Source: Torymus aiolomorphi (Eukaryota; Arthropoda; Insecta; Hymenoptera; Torymidae). Taken from it: a DNA stretch of 64,000 nucleotides. The DNA lies in NCBI GenBank assembly GCA_036365515.1, contig CM070873.1, forward strand, positions 40,369,807 through 40,433,806. Reading direction: 5' to 3'. Position 1 is the stretch's first letter. Each line of letters opens with the position of its first letter. This document shows, piece by piece, positions 47,612-59,700 of the stretch. The translations under genes were made by a program, and so were the position numbers. A model generated the notes under the pieces. That model did no database searches and was not told the DNA's origin. It saw only the letters and a program-made list of their open reading frames with translations.

Positions 47612-50431
47612 GCTGCACGCGCGTGAGCATATATACGTACTTTAAAAGTAGTCCTTGCGCGAAATGAAAAGCGAATGAATTTTCTGGCTTGGAAATGCAT
47701 TAAAATTTGAATGCCAGAGAAAGAGAGGGGGGGAAGGGAAGAGAGCGAGTTTCCCGTCCCACTATAAGCGGAAAATTATATAAAATTGATAAGGGAGAAG
47801 TTCGCGTAATGAAGTTATGCATTTATAATATTAAAACTTGCTCGCGGTAAATGGATGTGTATTGAAATACCGCGTCGCTAGGTGCTTAACGTTCTCTTAT
47901 AATCAGCCGAGTTATTATTATTATGCTGCCGAGCGATTATATTCGCAACGCGCTTAAACAAAATGTTCGCGCTCATTATCCCACACGCGGGATATTGCAG
48001 AACGAAAATTAACTCTAAACCGACTTAGACACTCGTTCACTCAAGCCCTACACACGGCCACTTTACCTCCCTACCGATCCACACACACACATACGCGCGC
48101 GCGTACGCACACTCTACCCTACTATCATGAATATGCAAAAAACCGCAAAAGGTTCCCTCTCCCTCCGCCGGCAATTATCGCGAAAAGGCGAAATCACACG
48201 TGTGCGCTCGAATCCATTTCCTCAGTCGCGAGCGCGCAAAGGCTCGGCGCGTGTATGTAAATTCGCTGGCACGCGCGCGCGCGCGACAAGCGAGCACCGA
48301 GAGAGGAAATTGAAATATGCAAAACAAGGAGAGCGCGAGCGCCGCCCCTTTGCGAGAGGTGTATAATGCGCCTTTTAGGAGGGAAGAGACAGGCCAAGAG
48401 CCGAGAGCCGAGGGGGGAAAGGCTTTTCTTTCCGCCGGCTGCAGTGTCGCTGAAGCTGCTGTATACGGATTTTTCCAAGATTTCGGAAGACACGGGTTTG
48501 ATTTGCGAGTGTTTCTAGAGGTATGGTGAGATCGAATGATTTTTGGTTGAACCTGGTTGTGTTTTATACGACAAGTGATGTTGAATGCTGTAGTAATATC
48601 GATTAGATTTTCATTGAAATATGCCAAAAATGTTATTGATGCGAACTGAGAAATCTAAAAAAATTATGACAAAAGTAGTAATATTTACAATAAGTAGAGG
48701 CTATTTTTCTTAAAAATGATATTTTCTAAAAATGAGACGAGTCCATATTTAGTTAAAATAAAAAAAAATAAAAATGTTCACTTTCCCGTAATTGCTCATT
48801 TTTATACTTACAAAATTAATATGTCACTACGGGAACCTCGTTCGAAAGTATTAGTAACAATTTCTTAAAACCACAAACTTTTCTCTACAACATCATAATT
48901 GACACATCTTATTAAAAATAAACAGCATCTACCTCACCCTGAGGCTTAAATAAAGCAGATTCTTCCAAACTCAAACAAGAGCCAACAAATCAATCCCCCG
49001 AAATCCCTCTGCCTCCTCTTCCTCGGCGCGAAAACAGCGGAAACTACTTCGCCGGCCGTAATACCCACGCGGAAAACAGCGGGCGGCAGTTTAAGGACTT
49101 TCTCCCTCTCACTCCCCGGCGGGGTCTTAATAACTTCTTCCTACCTCCTACGTGCGTAAGACTTATTTTTATATTTCTCGGCGCAGGCGCGCCGGCGACA
49201 TTAAAAATCTCGGGGACTAAACTTTCGACATACATTCAAGTTAAAGCCCCTGGCCCGAGCTGTCTCTTGAATAAAAATCGCCCTCAATGGGGCGGCGCTT
49301 TACCTCGGTGCAGCTGCAGAGAAGAAGAGGCGGGAGGGGGAGCGTAGGACGGAAGGGAGAGAGGAGGAAAGGGATGGGTTGGAAAATTTTTTTTAATTTA
49401 GAGAATAACATTTTTTACAGACCTCTCGCGGCTTTGTACGCGCGGTAAAACTTTATCGGCTTACACATTGTTTGCAGGGAAAATCAATAATCGAAAAATA
49501 AATTTCATTTTTCTCGAATTTTTTCCTACATTTCCGAAATTGCAAAGAAAAAAACTTTTTTGTATTTTTGCAAAAATTTATTTATTTATTTTTTTCTATT
49601 AAAAAATATCAAGTATTTTATTTTCCGCATTCAGAATATGTAGCCACAATTTGTACGGCAATCAATTCGCGCGACTCGCTCGCAATTTGTTATAACGCCG
49701 CAGCGGAGATTGAGACCCAAATACACACCTACAAACTCGCTCTCTACTCTCTACTCTCCACTCTCCACCAGCCAACACACAGAGCGAGAGATACGCCAAC
49801 CTCTTAAACGGCTTAATGCAAATTAAAACGTAAAACGATCGCTTAGCGCTCGCTCGCTCGCGAACAAAATTATCCCCCCTCTCCGTCTAAAGAGACACTC
49901 GCTTGCGCGCGCGCGACTTCATTACCCTTTCCACGGCTCCGCGCGTGTGTCGATGCACGCGCACCGCCGCCATTTCCGGCGAGCTGAAAATTGCTCGCGG
50001 AATTAATTCTAGTCCCATCGTTGACACGGAAAATTGAAATAAGACGCGCGCGAGCGTTTACGCGCAGGAGATTGGCAGTGCGCTTCATTTTTGGGGATCC
50101 CCCAGAGATGGCAAGCGCGTTTTAATTAAGGAGGTAATCGGCTTTGCCGAGCTAGGAGAGAGAGAGAGAGAGAGAGAGATTCGAATGATGACTCATGCAG
50201 CTGGAATGGGAAATGGAACAACTGCCTTGAGAGTTGGGATTTGACGAGATTTTTCGTCAGGTACAATTATGAGCTGGCTTTGGATTAGGTAAAAGAGTTT
50301 AATTGCGTATGGTGAAGTTAAAGTAGTATTGAATTAATCTGGGATACGTATTCTAACTATAGATTCGCGCTACATCTGTTGGCTGTGATCGATGTCAATA
50401 ACAAAAAATCTAAGAAAAAACGCCATATCCT

Positions 50432-51833
50432 CCCGTGTAAAAAAAAAGTCTACGCGAAGTCTTGCAGAAGTCTGGCTTGAAAAGTCTGGCCAAAGTCTCG
50501 CAGGTCGGACGATCGCAGACTTCTTGCCAGACTTTTTGTATTTTCTATTAAAAGTCTTGGAAAAAATGCCCAGACTTTATCCAAGATTTTTCTCCAGACT
50601 TAGCATACTGCGTAAAAAGTCTGGGAAAAATGCCCAGACTTCATCCAAGACTTTTTACCAGACTTAGTATACAGTCCAAAAAGTCTTGCAAAAGTGTCCA
50701 GACTTTATCCCAGATTTTTCGCCAGACTTTATGGTCCGCATATGGAGGTTATACATGCCCGGCACCTCCCGCATGAAACCGATGCTCATAGTCTTCTGCT
50801 GCAATCCCATGGTCACTGCTATCATGATCATCGTTGTCGCTCCCATCTGCAGATCTATTAATTTTTGGAGACACAAAGAGTCGGGCTTTGTGAAACTCCA
50901 ACCTGCAAATAGAAGTTCTCACAAAGCATCTCTTCTACAGTGCAAGTAAATATTTTATAGAAAATTGGAACTTATCTGATTATTATCTAGGTGTTCATTA
51001 CAGTTCCTCGTGGCAAATCTTTGCAACTTCTCTAGACACATACATAGAGAAGAACTTAATAGCAAAAATATGTAGCGAGCTGAAAATATTCTGAGGTCCA
51101 TAAATAACTTGAAAATAGTTGCAGATTACTCTATGTTCACATTGTTCACACGATGATCGTTCAATTCATGTTGTTTGGACTTCAAAATATTTTTATCTTG
51201 CTATACACGTTTAGATTACAAAATTTGTCCGCAATCTCGAGTAATGGCATCTATTTTGTACGAGGAACTGTAATGGACAGCAATGAGATAACATCAGATA
51301 AGTTAAAATTCTCTATAAAATATTTACTTGCGCTGTAATAGAGATGCTTTGTGAGAAATTCGATTTGTAGGTTGAAGTTTTACAAAGCCCAACTCTTTGT
51401 GTCTCCAAAAATTATTAGATGACAGCGACAACGACGATGATGACAGCAGTGACCATGGGATTGCAGCAGAAGACTATGAGCATCGGTTTCATGCGGGAGG
51501 TGCCGGGCGTGTATAACCTCCATACGCGGACCATAAAGTCTGGTGAAAAGTCTGGGATAAAGTCTGGACACTTTTTCAAAACTTTTTGCGCTGTATACTA
51601 AGCGTGGTAAAAAGTCTTGGATGAAGTCTGGGCATTCTTTCCCAGACTTTTTACGCAGTATGCTAAGTCTGGTGAAAAGGCTTGGATAAAGTCTGGGGAT
51701 TTCTTCCAAGACTTTTAATAGAAAATATAAAAAATCTGGCAAAAAGTCTGGGATCGTCCGATCTGTGAGACTTTGGCCAGACTTTTCAAGCCAGACTTCT
51801 GCAAGACTTCGCCCAGACTTTCTTTTACACGGG
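50432..51833. mobile_element. 1.4-kb foldback element with ~600-bp inverted arms rich in AAGTCTGG
   Basis: The ends are inverted copies (CCCGTGTAAAA at left, its complement ending 51833). Each arm starts with 250-300 bp of degenerate direct repeats of AAGTCTGG and its complement, then a ~150-bp higher-GC block, then further matching AT-rich sequence. The centre (about 51030-51250) is unpaired. Equivalent short frames appear in both arms because the arms match. No transposase domain is visible. No convincing target duplication was found. Confidence 0.75.
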
Positions 51834-52220
51834 CTTAAAATGCAAAAAGAATTCCTAGAAACAAGTTTTAATTCATTATTGAATACATCGTTTTCTGCAT
51901 TTACGAATCATTGCTCCGTTCCTCATTAAACGTGAAAATCACCAGTCTCATTAAATACCAGTTTCGTATGCCTAAATTCGCTTAGCAAAATAATGCCATT
52001 AAACTAAATGACAAAAAGAAAAAAAAATAAGGACAAAGTCATCTTTCGATTCTCCTTGTTCAATTAAAATCAATGAGAACATTGTATACGCAAACATGTC
52101 ACGCACCGTAGCACTTTACGCTTCTAAAAACGAGAATAAAACAATAAATAGGCCTTCATATCTTCTGATAAAAAAAAATCTCCTTCGCTTCGAAGTGAAG
52201 GTTGTATTGGCTATGCAATC

Positions 52221-53452
52221 CAAGTCGCGAGTCAGCATTTCTAAAGATTATCAATAACTAATTATCAAACCGTATTTATCACTTTTTGTTTAATATGCTT
52301 ATAAAAATACACTTGTGAAATAGCTTAACTGTTCAAAACCAAAAATCGGACGAAAATTTTTTAAGTATTTGGACTTTTAAAAATCATATGTCTTAATGCA
52401 TCTTTAAGATGGCTCCGGCGTTTTTTTTAAAGCATAAGAATTTAAAAATAAAAATCCTAATCGAAAGCTGAAATTCCAAGTTATTTAATGGATTGTGTCC
52501 CGAATAGGGTCACCGACTAAATTAAAAAGGAAAAAAATCTGGAAATTCGTTGAAATTCGTTCTTTTAATACATGCTCTTATGGGAGAAGAACAATTTTTA
52601 AGTATTAATTTTCCTGTTGTGAGTTGAAAACACATAAGTTCTTCAAAAACAAACGTGTAAATAATTGTTTATCATCTATAGTTTACAATGATGTGTTGAA
52701 AACTGATGATCACCAACCAAATTTTCAAGAAATCTTTATGCATAAAATAAAGAACCGTTCTTCCTATGTATAATATACACTAGCAGGACCATAGCATTTG
52801 ACCAGTATTAATAAATAACTTTCTTATTTTAACGTTTCAGGGTGCTCAAATGGTTAAGAATACCTTACAACTTGTCATTAACTAAATGTTATTACAATTT
52901 CGTCGATTCTCTAATTAAAAATGCAATGCACCCTAAAAGCTCCCCCAATGATACGGCCCAGCGCGCCGGAGCCACCTTAATTTCATTCAAAATAGTGTCG
53001 CATCTTCAAATTTTATTCAATTCTTATTTTTTTGGTCTTATATTGTTCGGAGAAGAATTCCTAACAGATCACGTAACTGAGAAATAAAAAATATGACTTG
53101 ACTTATTAATAAACTTCGGTTTTCCAAATAGAAGCTCACTTTTTAAGTTGACTATACTTTTAAAAATGTTTGATTATTTGAAACAGAAAACATATTTTAT
53201 TAGTTCTCCGAACAATATAAGACCAAAACAATAAGAATAGAATAAAATTGGATGATGCGGCACTATTTTGAATGAAATTCAAAATGTATTAAGACATATG
53301 ATTTTTAAAAGTCGAAATACTTGAAAAATTTCCGTCCGATTATCGGTTTGGAACACTTAAACTATTTCGCAAGTGTATTTTTATAAACACATTAAGCAAA
53401 AAGTGATAAATACGGTTTGATAATTAATTATTGATAATCTTTGGGCGACTTG
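52221..53452. mobile_element. 1.2-kb element with nested inverted repeats
   Basis: Outer arms of ~180 bp (52221-52405 and about 53285-53452, ends CAAGTCGC) are inverted copies at roughly 85-90% identity by eye. A second inverted pair lies inside (about 52977-53060 and 53200-53280), and a third motif GGCTCCGGCG (52411) pairs with CGCCGGAGCC (52964). An 81-codon frame at 52842-53087 has no recognised domain. It ends about 330 bp before the SDR start codon. Confidence 0.6.
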
Positions 53453-53781
53453 TAAACCAGCTCCGTTAGTGCAGAAACCCGTAAACAGACGTCGCACCGC
53501 GTAAGTATATCATCGCCTTGAAATTGCCGTTCGCACTAATTATAATAGCGGTACCGCTAATCGCCGTCCATTAGCTTCTTTCCTCCTCCCACTCCCGTCA
53601 TCATTGTCTCTCTATCTCGCAGCGCTGAGTCAGCACGCCGCGGCGACGGCGACGGGAGGAGAGAGGTAAAAAATTCCTCCGCCGAAGTATATACTGACTT
53701 GGCGCAGTCGACGATCGGATCGCTAATCAGATCGGCAGGTTTGTTTTGATTTTGAGAAAGAAACGAAAACAGCGAAGAAAG
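53453..53781 (+). promoter_or_regulatory. Presumed promoter and 5' UTR of the SDR gene
   Basis: This GC-rich stretch lies just upstream of the SDR start codon. TATATA is at 53688-53693, and an initiator-like TCAGAT at 53727-53732 is a little farther than the ideal 30 bp. Placement is plausible but not proven. Confidence 0.35.
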
Positions 53782-55888
53782 ATGCAAAGATGGGCGGGAA
53801 AAGTGGCAGTGGTAACGGGCGCGTCAGCAGGTATTGGCTTGGTCACGGCCAAGGTCCTCTTGGAGAAAGGCATGGTTGTCGTTGGATTGGCGAGGCGAAA
53901 GGCAAAGATGGAGGTAAGGAGAGCAAGTGTTTCTATTGCAAAATTGATTGTAATCTTGAGACATATTCTAACAGCTGTTCTTTAGTTTCTTAGCTTTTTG
54001 AAAATGATTACAGTTTTGTAAATATAAATAATAAGTTGAGAAGCTTTGCGTGAACATATAATTATTTTAAATAATGATATAATCACTGAACAACTACAGG
54101 AGGGCATAAAGAACGCCACCGGCCGAGAAAGATTTCAGGCAGTGGAGTGCGATGTATCGAGCGAAGACAGCGTGATCAAAGCATTCGAATTCATAAAGAA
54201 GAATATCGGAAGCGTTCACATTTTAGTGAACAACGCTGGGGGGCTGATCAGAGGCGGGATGCTGTGTACGTACCCGTATAGTCAAAAAAATTAATCAAAG
54301 TATAATCCTAATCGATATTATTCATTCAAATCGTCACTGATTTTCCAGTTCTGAAGACAGAGCAGCTAGAACAAACGATAAACGTGAATATCCTTGGCCT
54401 ATTATATTGCACGAGGCAGGCAATTGATATTATGAAAGAAGGAAATCACGAAGGCCACATCGTCAATGTCGGCAGGTATATTAGTTGTTTTAAAATCTCA
54501 AAAATCGGTAAACTAATGCCATGAAAAACGTAAGGAAGTGTTCCAAATTAAGTGTTTTCATTAAAAATTAGCGATACTGATGAAAAATAAGATTTACTCA
54601 TTCATTTTCATATTTATTAATCAGTTATTCATTACTATTCATTTATGTTCTATTACTTATCCATGAAACACTATTGATAGTATTTTCACAAATAGGTTGG
54701 AATAATAATTTCTAAAAATAAACTCAAAAAAAGTACAGGAAAAAGTACTAAACATTCAATAAAAATTACCATTTTGTGCAGGGAACGCGACCACAGACTG
54801 TAAAAATCCAAAAAATTACCATACTTTATCAGAAATTTTACCAGAAATATAGGAAAATTTACTATACTCTAGCTATTGTAAAATTTACTGTAAAGTATGG
54901 TCATTTTTCGGGTCTTTACAGTCTGTGGTAGCTTTATGAGACAGTATAGTAATTTTTCCAAAACTATTCTCTCAGTGTACGACTAATTACGTTATAGTCT
55001 GATTTTATATAGAAAAATAGGAATTTGTATATAAAAGTATGTCTGATTTGGAACACTTTGTTACTTTTCTCATAAAAATATTTTCACCAGGCTATTTTTT
55101 TATTCGCTCATTATCGTGAGGAAACCTATATTATTAATACGTATTACGCAAGCAGAGATATGAAGAAAAGAGTGTATACGGGGTTTCCTGGAAATGATTT
55201 AAGGTGACGCGGATTCTATAACAATAGAAGAGTAATAAAAAATTGTTGCACGTTCACGATCATACATTTTACAGCTGTTATTGACTTCGACCTCTGTTGT
55301 AATTAATTAACAACCTCGCCAGTATCTCTACTATTCGCTAAAAATAAACTCTCTCTAGCTACCTCAGCCACAAGGTCCTCAACGTGCCGGGCCTCTACCT
55401 CAACGTCTATCCGGCCACGAAATTCGCGGTGCGCGCGCTCTCCGAGACGCTCCAGAACGAGATACGTAGCGACAAACCCCCAACCAAGATTCGCGTCACC
55501 GTAAGCATACACTGAGAGAAGAATATGTTTATATTTAACATGGTATTTTAACTATTAACATGGGATTGTAACTATTAACATATATACTTTAATAGTTACA
55601 ATACCATGTTAAATATTTTGAGAAAAAATTTCTCAGTGTACATACATTGCTAACCCCACATTACATGAAGATGAAAAAATATTTTTTTTCAATTTGCAGC
55701 ACATTAGCCCGGGTGTGGTGAAGACCGATTTCTTCGAGGCCGCAGGCGTCGACCCGACCTTCCCCGAGCGCAATCCCGCGCTCGAGGCTGTGGACGTAGC
55801 GGACGCGATCGTGTACGCGATCAGCACGAGGGCCCACGTTCAAATACCCGAGATCACCCTTCTCAATGTAGACGATCAGTTCCGATAA
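53782..55888 (+). CDS. Short-chain dehydrogenase/reductase (DHRS11 / farnesol dehydrogenase-like), five exons
   Basis: This is a classical NADP(H)-type SDR; insect members of this group act on farnesol, retinal-like or keto substrates. Exons: 53782-53913, 54100-54265, 54349-54475, 55359-55500, 55700-55888. They total 756 nt with consistent phases, giving 251 residues, a normal length. The start MQRWAGKVAVVTG is the first ATG, five residues before the cofactor-binding strand. Landmarks: TGASAGIG (12-19), NNAG (88-91), Asn113, Ser142 (or Ser145), and the catalytic YPATK motif with Tyr159 and Lys163, followed by SPGVVKT. The catalytic set looks intact. Intron 3 (883 bp) contains a diverged palindromic MITE and intron 4 a second one. 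A candidate poly(A) signal is at 56444. It lies head-on to the minus-strand GMC genes and is probably unrelated to them. Exact substrate not determinable. Confidence 0.92.
54740..54977. mobile_element. Diverged copy of the CACTGAGAG palindromic MITE, in SDR intron 3
   Basis: The right arm (to TCTCAGTG at 54977) and the central part match 44686-44918 closely, including GACTGTAAAAA and TCAGAAATTTT motifs. The left end has decayed past recognition, so the left limit is approximate. Confidence 0.65.
55510..55638. mobile_element. 129-bp MITE with CACTGAGAGA ends, in SDR intron 4
   Basis: Terminal inverted repeats CACTGAGAGA and TTTCTCAGTG are flanked by TA on both sides. The interior arms (ATTTAACATGGTATT and its complement) also pair. 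It shares the terminal motif but not the interior of the 233-bp family. It begins nine bases after the exon 4 donor, without disturbing GTAAGC. Confidence 0.7.
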
Positions 55889-56636
55889 GGGTTCATCAGT
55901 GTCGCCGTCGTCGTTCGACCATAAAGTAGTTGCATAATGTCTACACTTATAATACACGTCCGAATTGTTGTTACGAACTGCACGAAAAAACAAAAAGAAA
56001 AACAGAAACGAAACAACCTTGCTTCATCATCGCTGCCTACTCGAAATTACACTCCCTTGTACTTCTACCTCCTCGCCTCGTTCGCGCGTGCACGCGATAG
56101 AGAGGGCCAACAACAAGCCATTAAACACGCGCGCGCACGCCCGAAAAGATCGAAGACCGCAGAGTCGGCGGCACGTGGCGTGACTCACTTGGCAAATAAT
56201 TCAAGGTCACGCGAGGATTCACCCCCACGCCGACTCGACGATAATTCTGGAAGGGGACACGTCGAGAGGCTCGTGTTAATTCGACGCCAGTGTGTCTCTT
56301 TGCGGGCTCGAATATGCTTGCCAGCTGAATGGCACGAGGGTGAGGATGTCAACTGAAATTTTTTTTAGTACATCGTGTTGAGTTTGAATTATTAGAAATA
56401 AGTTTCATCGTACGGCAGTTTATATAGATGATAAAGTATTAAAAATAAAATGTAAGAGCAAATGAACATATTATATCAACATTTCAGAGACCTGCTTCCC
56501 CTATCACCAAATCTCACTGCACCATTCACTTATTCTTCCATTCCCTAAAAAATCCCAACATTCGTCCAACGAGCTGGGCAAACTCGCCTCAGCAGCCCCA
56601 AAAAGAAACCTTAATTTTCACTTGCGACTTAGCAAG

Positions 56637-56638
<2 letters not shown>

Positions 56639-56712
<74 letters not shown>
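56639..56712 (+). repeat. (TG)30 followed by (TA)6 microsatellite
   Basis: A near-perfect TG repeat (about 56639-56699) passes directly into a TA repeat (to about 56712). Alternating purine/pyrimidine DNA of this kind can adopt left-handed form; that is general knowledge, not evidence of function here. Confidence 0.95.
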
Positions 56713-59700
56713 CAAACCCGTCGCTACGCTGGCGGTGCAGCAATCAACGTTCTCCGTCCGCTGTATAGTTTTACGCGCGCGCGCTCGGCCCCCCTCGTAA
56801 AAGCACCGGGGCACTCGTTAAACGAGTAAGCGGCCGCGAGAAATGACGCGGAATTATAAGTTCGTCGGCCCCGACGCGGCCGTGTTTTTTCTTTGCGTTG
56901 TTATTGCCGTTATTGTTGTTGTTCTGACGAGGGGGGAGAGAATATGGTTTGGTCAGTCGAAGAGAATGTGGGACCTGAAGTGACCGGGTTTTGGTAGTTT
57001 TGTCGTAAATTTCTTTGCGAGGAAGATGAAAGGCTGTTAGTTAAAGATTTCTGAACAAACGTTTTAACGGGATAAATCAAATAAGAAAATACGGAATGAC
57101 ACAATTTAATTTCTGGTAAAAACATAGTTTTTTCGTTTTATTTTTGTATACAAAATTGTTATGAAAGATGAGGCCGTCGAAGAGTATGGGAAGAATACCA
57201 CCCAAAAAAGACCAAAGTAACATATACCGCTGAAAATTCCTTAAAATAAAACATGAATTTAAAAAACAAATACAGCCCTCTATGGTCACAGAAACATGCA
57301 TAAACGAAGAGATGAAGTTTTCACCCCGTGAAGTAAAAAAATCGTATGAAAGTCACCCACAGAAACTGAATGACACTGAATTAGAATCTACTGCTTATAC
57401 CTACCTTGTTCCTTTTTGAGTAAAACATCCAGCTGTAAACATGTTTTTATCAAAAAGTACAGCCAACACTATTTTTTTAAAGATTTTTTACTTCAAGGGA
57501 TGAAAACTTCATCCCTTAATTTATACATATTTCCGTGAGTCTAGAGGATCGGGCTCCTTTTCGTATTAATTTTTCAACAACACTGTTCCAACTGTGAAAC
57601 AAGTGCATTCCAACTCTCTACCTCTGAAAATTCATCGAACCCACCCTCCTTCTCCTCGATGCACTCTTCACACGTACCCCTAAAACCGGCCTTATCTCGT
57701 CTCCCGGCGCGCTTTCCCACTCTCCCGCGGGAAAAGTATATTCCGTCGGGCTGCTGGAAGTTGTTAGCCGCCTATTGCTCTCTTTCTCGCGCTCTCGCGC
57801 GGGTGACAAATGGCGCGTATTTACCTTGCGACCGAGACGAGACGCGCGCGACGAGGTAGGGAGAAAAGCGAATCCTCCGAGGAGGGTGACTGCCTGGGCT
57901 TTTCGTCTCGAGGAGCCGAGTGCCGGCGCGACGCTGCTGCTTCTTTTCCGGCGGACTAATTTTTTTGGGGGAGAGATTGAATGGTGCGAAGTGGGAGGTG
58001 CACGGAGGCGGCTGGTAGTTTAAAATAAACGAGGATTATTTTTTTTTTTTTTTTAACAAAAGTTAATTGGAGCTGGGCAGATGAAAAACACCAAGGACTT
58101 AGCTTTTTCGCGATTTTAAGGATTTTAATTGTTACAAAATGTTGTAACATTTTTGTACCCATATTTAGGCTTATTACCGAACTTTCAAATCTAACGTATA
58201 TGGGCTGTTTTATGGTCAACCACAAAAAATTATATGCATTTAGATACGGATATTTTTAGAGTTGTTTTAAAACCATATTTTGAAGAAAAAAAAAGCTTTC
58301 GGTTCTAACTCCTATACCCATATAACACGAACGCTATTCCGGTAATATTAAACTCAATGAATCAAACATCATCAACTCAATACCTCAATTCTCATACAAA
58401 AAACTGCAACAACAATCCATACATACACACACACACACTGCCACTTTTTACATTACACCCGGTTCTACTGACCGTTCAGCTTTAAAAAAAAAAAAAAATA
58501 ACCATAGAGCCAGCCACGCACACGTGCGTAGACTATGACCGACACTCCCGGTGCTGCGTAAAACCGCGAACTCTCGGCGCCGATTTTTACGGCACACGGC
58601 CTCTCGAACACATGCACGGGAGGTCCATTGTTTTTGCCGCCCCCGCTGCTGCTACCGCCGCTAGAATTTGCATGTATAGCGCGTCGCGCACGTGTGCCAT
58701 AAGCTCCGGCTCTTTTGCATGACAATAAAGCTCGCGCGCGACGGCGACGTTTACGCGCGACGCGCCGACGTATTTATGCGTTAGGAGCGTTCGATTTACT
58801 CGCGCGCGATCCTCCGTTCGCCCCATAGTGTGCGCAGGGGAAGAGGGGAGATGTAGTGTGGGGGAGCGGAGAGGTCACGTGGGGATTTTTTTTTGTTGGT
58901 TGGAAATTTGTCTAACTTTCGCATGACGTTGTAAAGTTTGTTCATTGCAACGAGATGATCTGATGTTTCGTTTTTTATTTATTAATAATATTTCTCATTT
59001 TCTACAAAAATAAATATTAGATATCACTATACCAAAACTGATGACTTTTCGGACATGCTAGCAAAATCAGTATACTTTTTTGAGATTATTTGGTCATACA
59101 TATAAATATAAAAATATGTTATAATATTCTAGAAACAGGATAACCAGTTTTTACTTTTACAATCTTGAGTTTTTGTGCTTATTATTCACTACACGTTATG
59201 ATTCAATTAAAAGAAATAAACAAAATCTACGTCCTCAATGCTGCTTAGACGAAATTTATTAGGAAAATTCGTTTCCCCTATTTCCCACTACTAGATTATA
59301 TCTCCTTTCCTCCAAAAGGGAAGAGAAAGAGCCACGATCATCCGTATAAATCCGCGCCCTAGAAGGAGGATATCGAGGACACGTGTCGGTTAATAGACGA
59401 CCGCGAGTATAGGCCTCCTCGGTCGGCCATCCGCGCGCCGGCTGGCGATCATTGCCAAGTCTCTTCTCTTTCCCCGGCGCGGCGACGTGCGCGGCCTGCG
59501 GAGTGGACTCGGAGAATGCCGAGCATCTGTCGCGTGAGAAACAAGAGGAAAGGGGCTGGACGGAAGCTAAGGTGATTTTCTGGCTAATTTAGGAAGGGGC
59601 AAGTTTGTTCGGAGGAAAGTGCGTGTGTGATTTGATTGGGAGAGAGAGAAATACGTGATACGGCTGCTGTGGGCTTTCAGAGGGTTGAATGAGAACTGAA

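Larger units (their letters stand above)
44919..50431. other. Intergenic cluster of six CpG islands with mirrored skew
   Basis: Islands at about 45150-45770, 46400-46850, 47000-47780, 48000-48540, 48950-49380 and 49650-50220 alternate with AT-rich linkers of a few hundred bases. No exon was recognised. Each island begins C/A-rich (runs of CCCTCC, CCTCCTC) and ends G-rich (runs of GGAGGAG, GAGAGA). Confidence 0.5.

Noticed and set aside
52842..53087. 81-codon frame inside the nested inverted-repeat element
   Set aside because: It runs across the repeat arm, has no recognised motif and is not preserved in the inverted copy.
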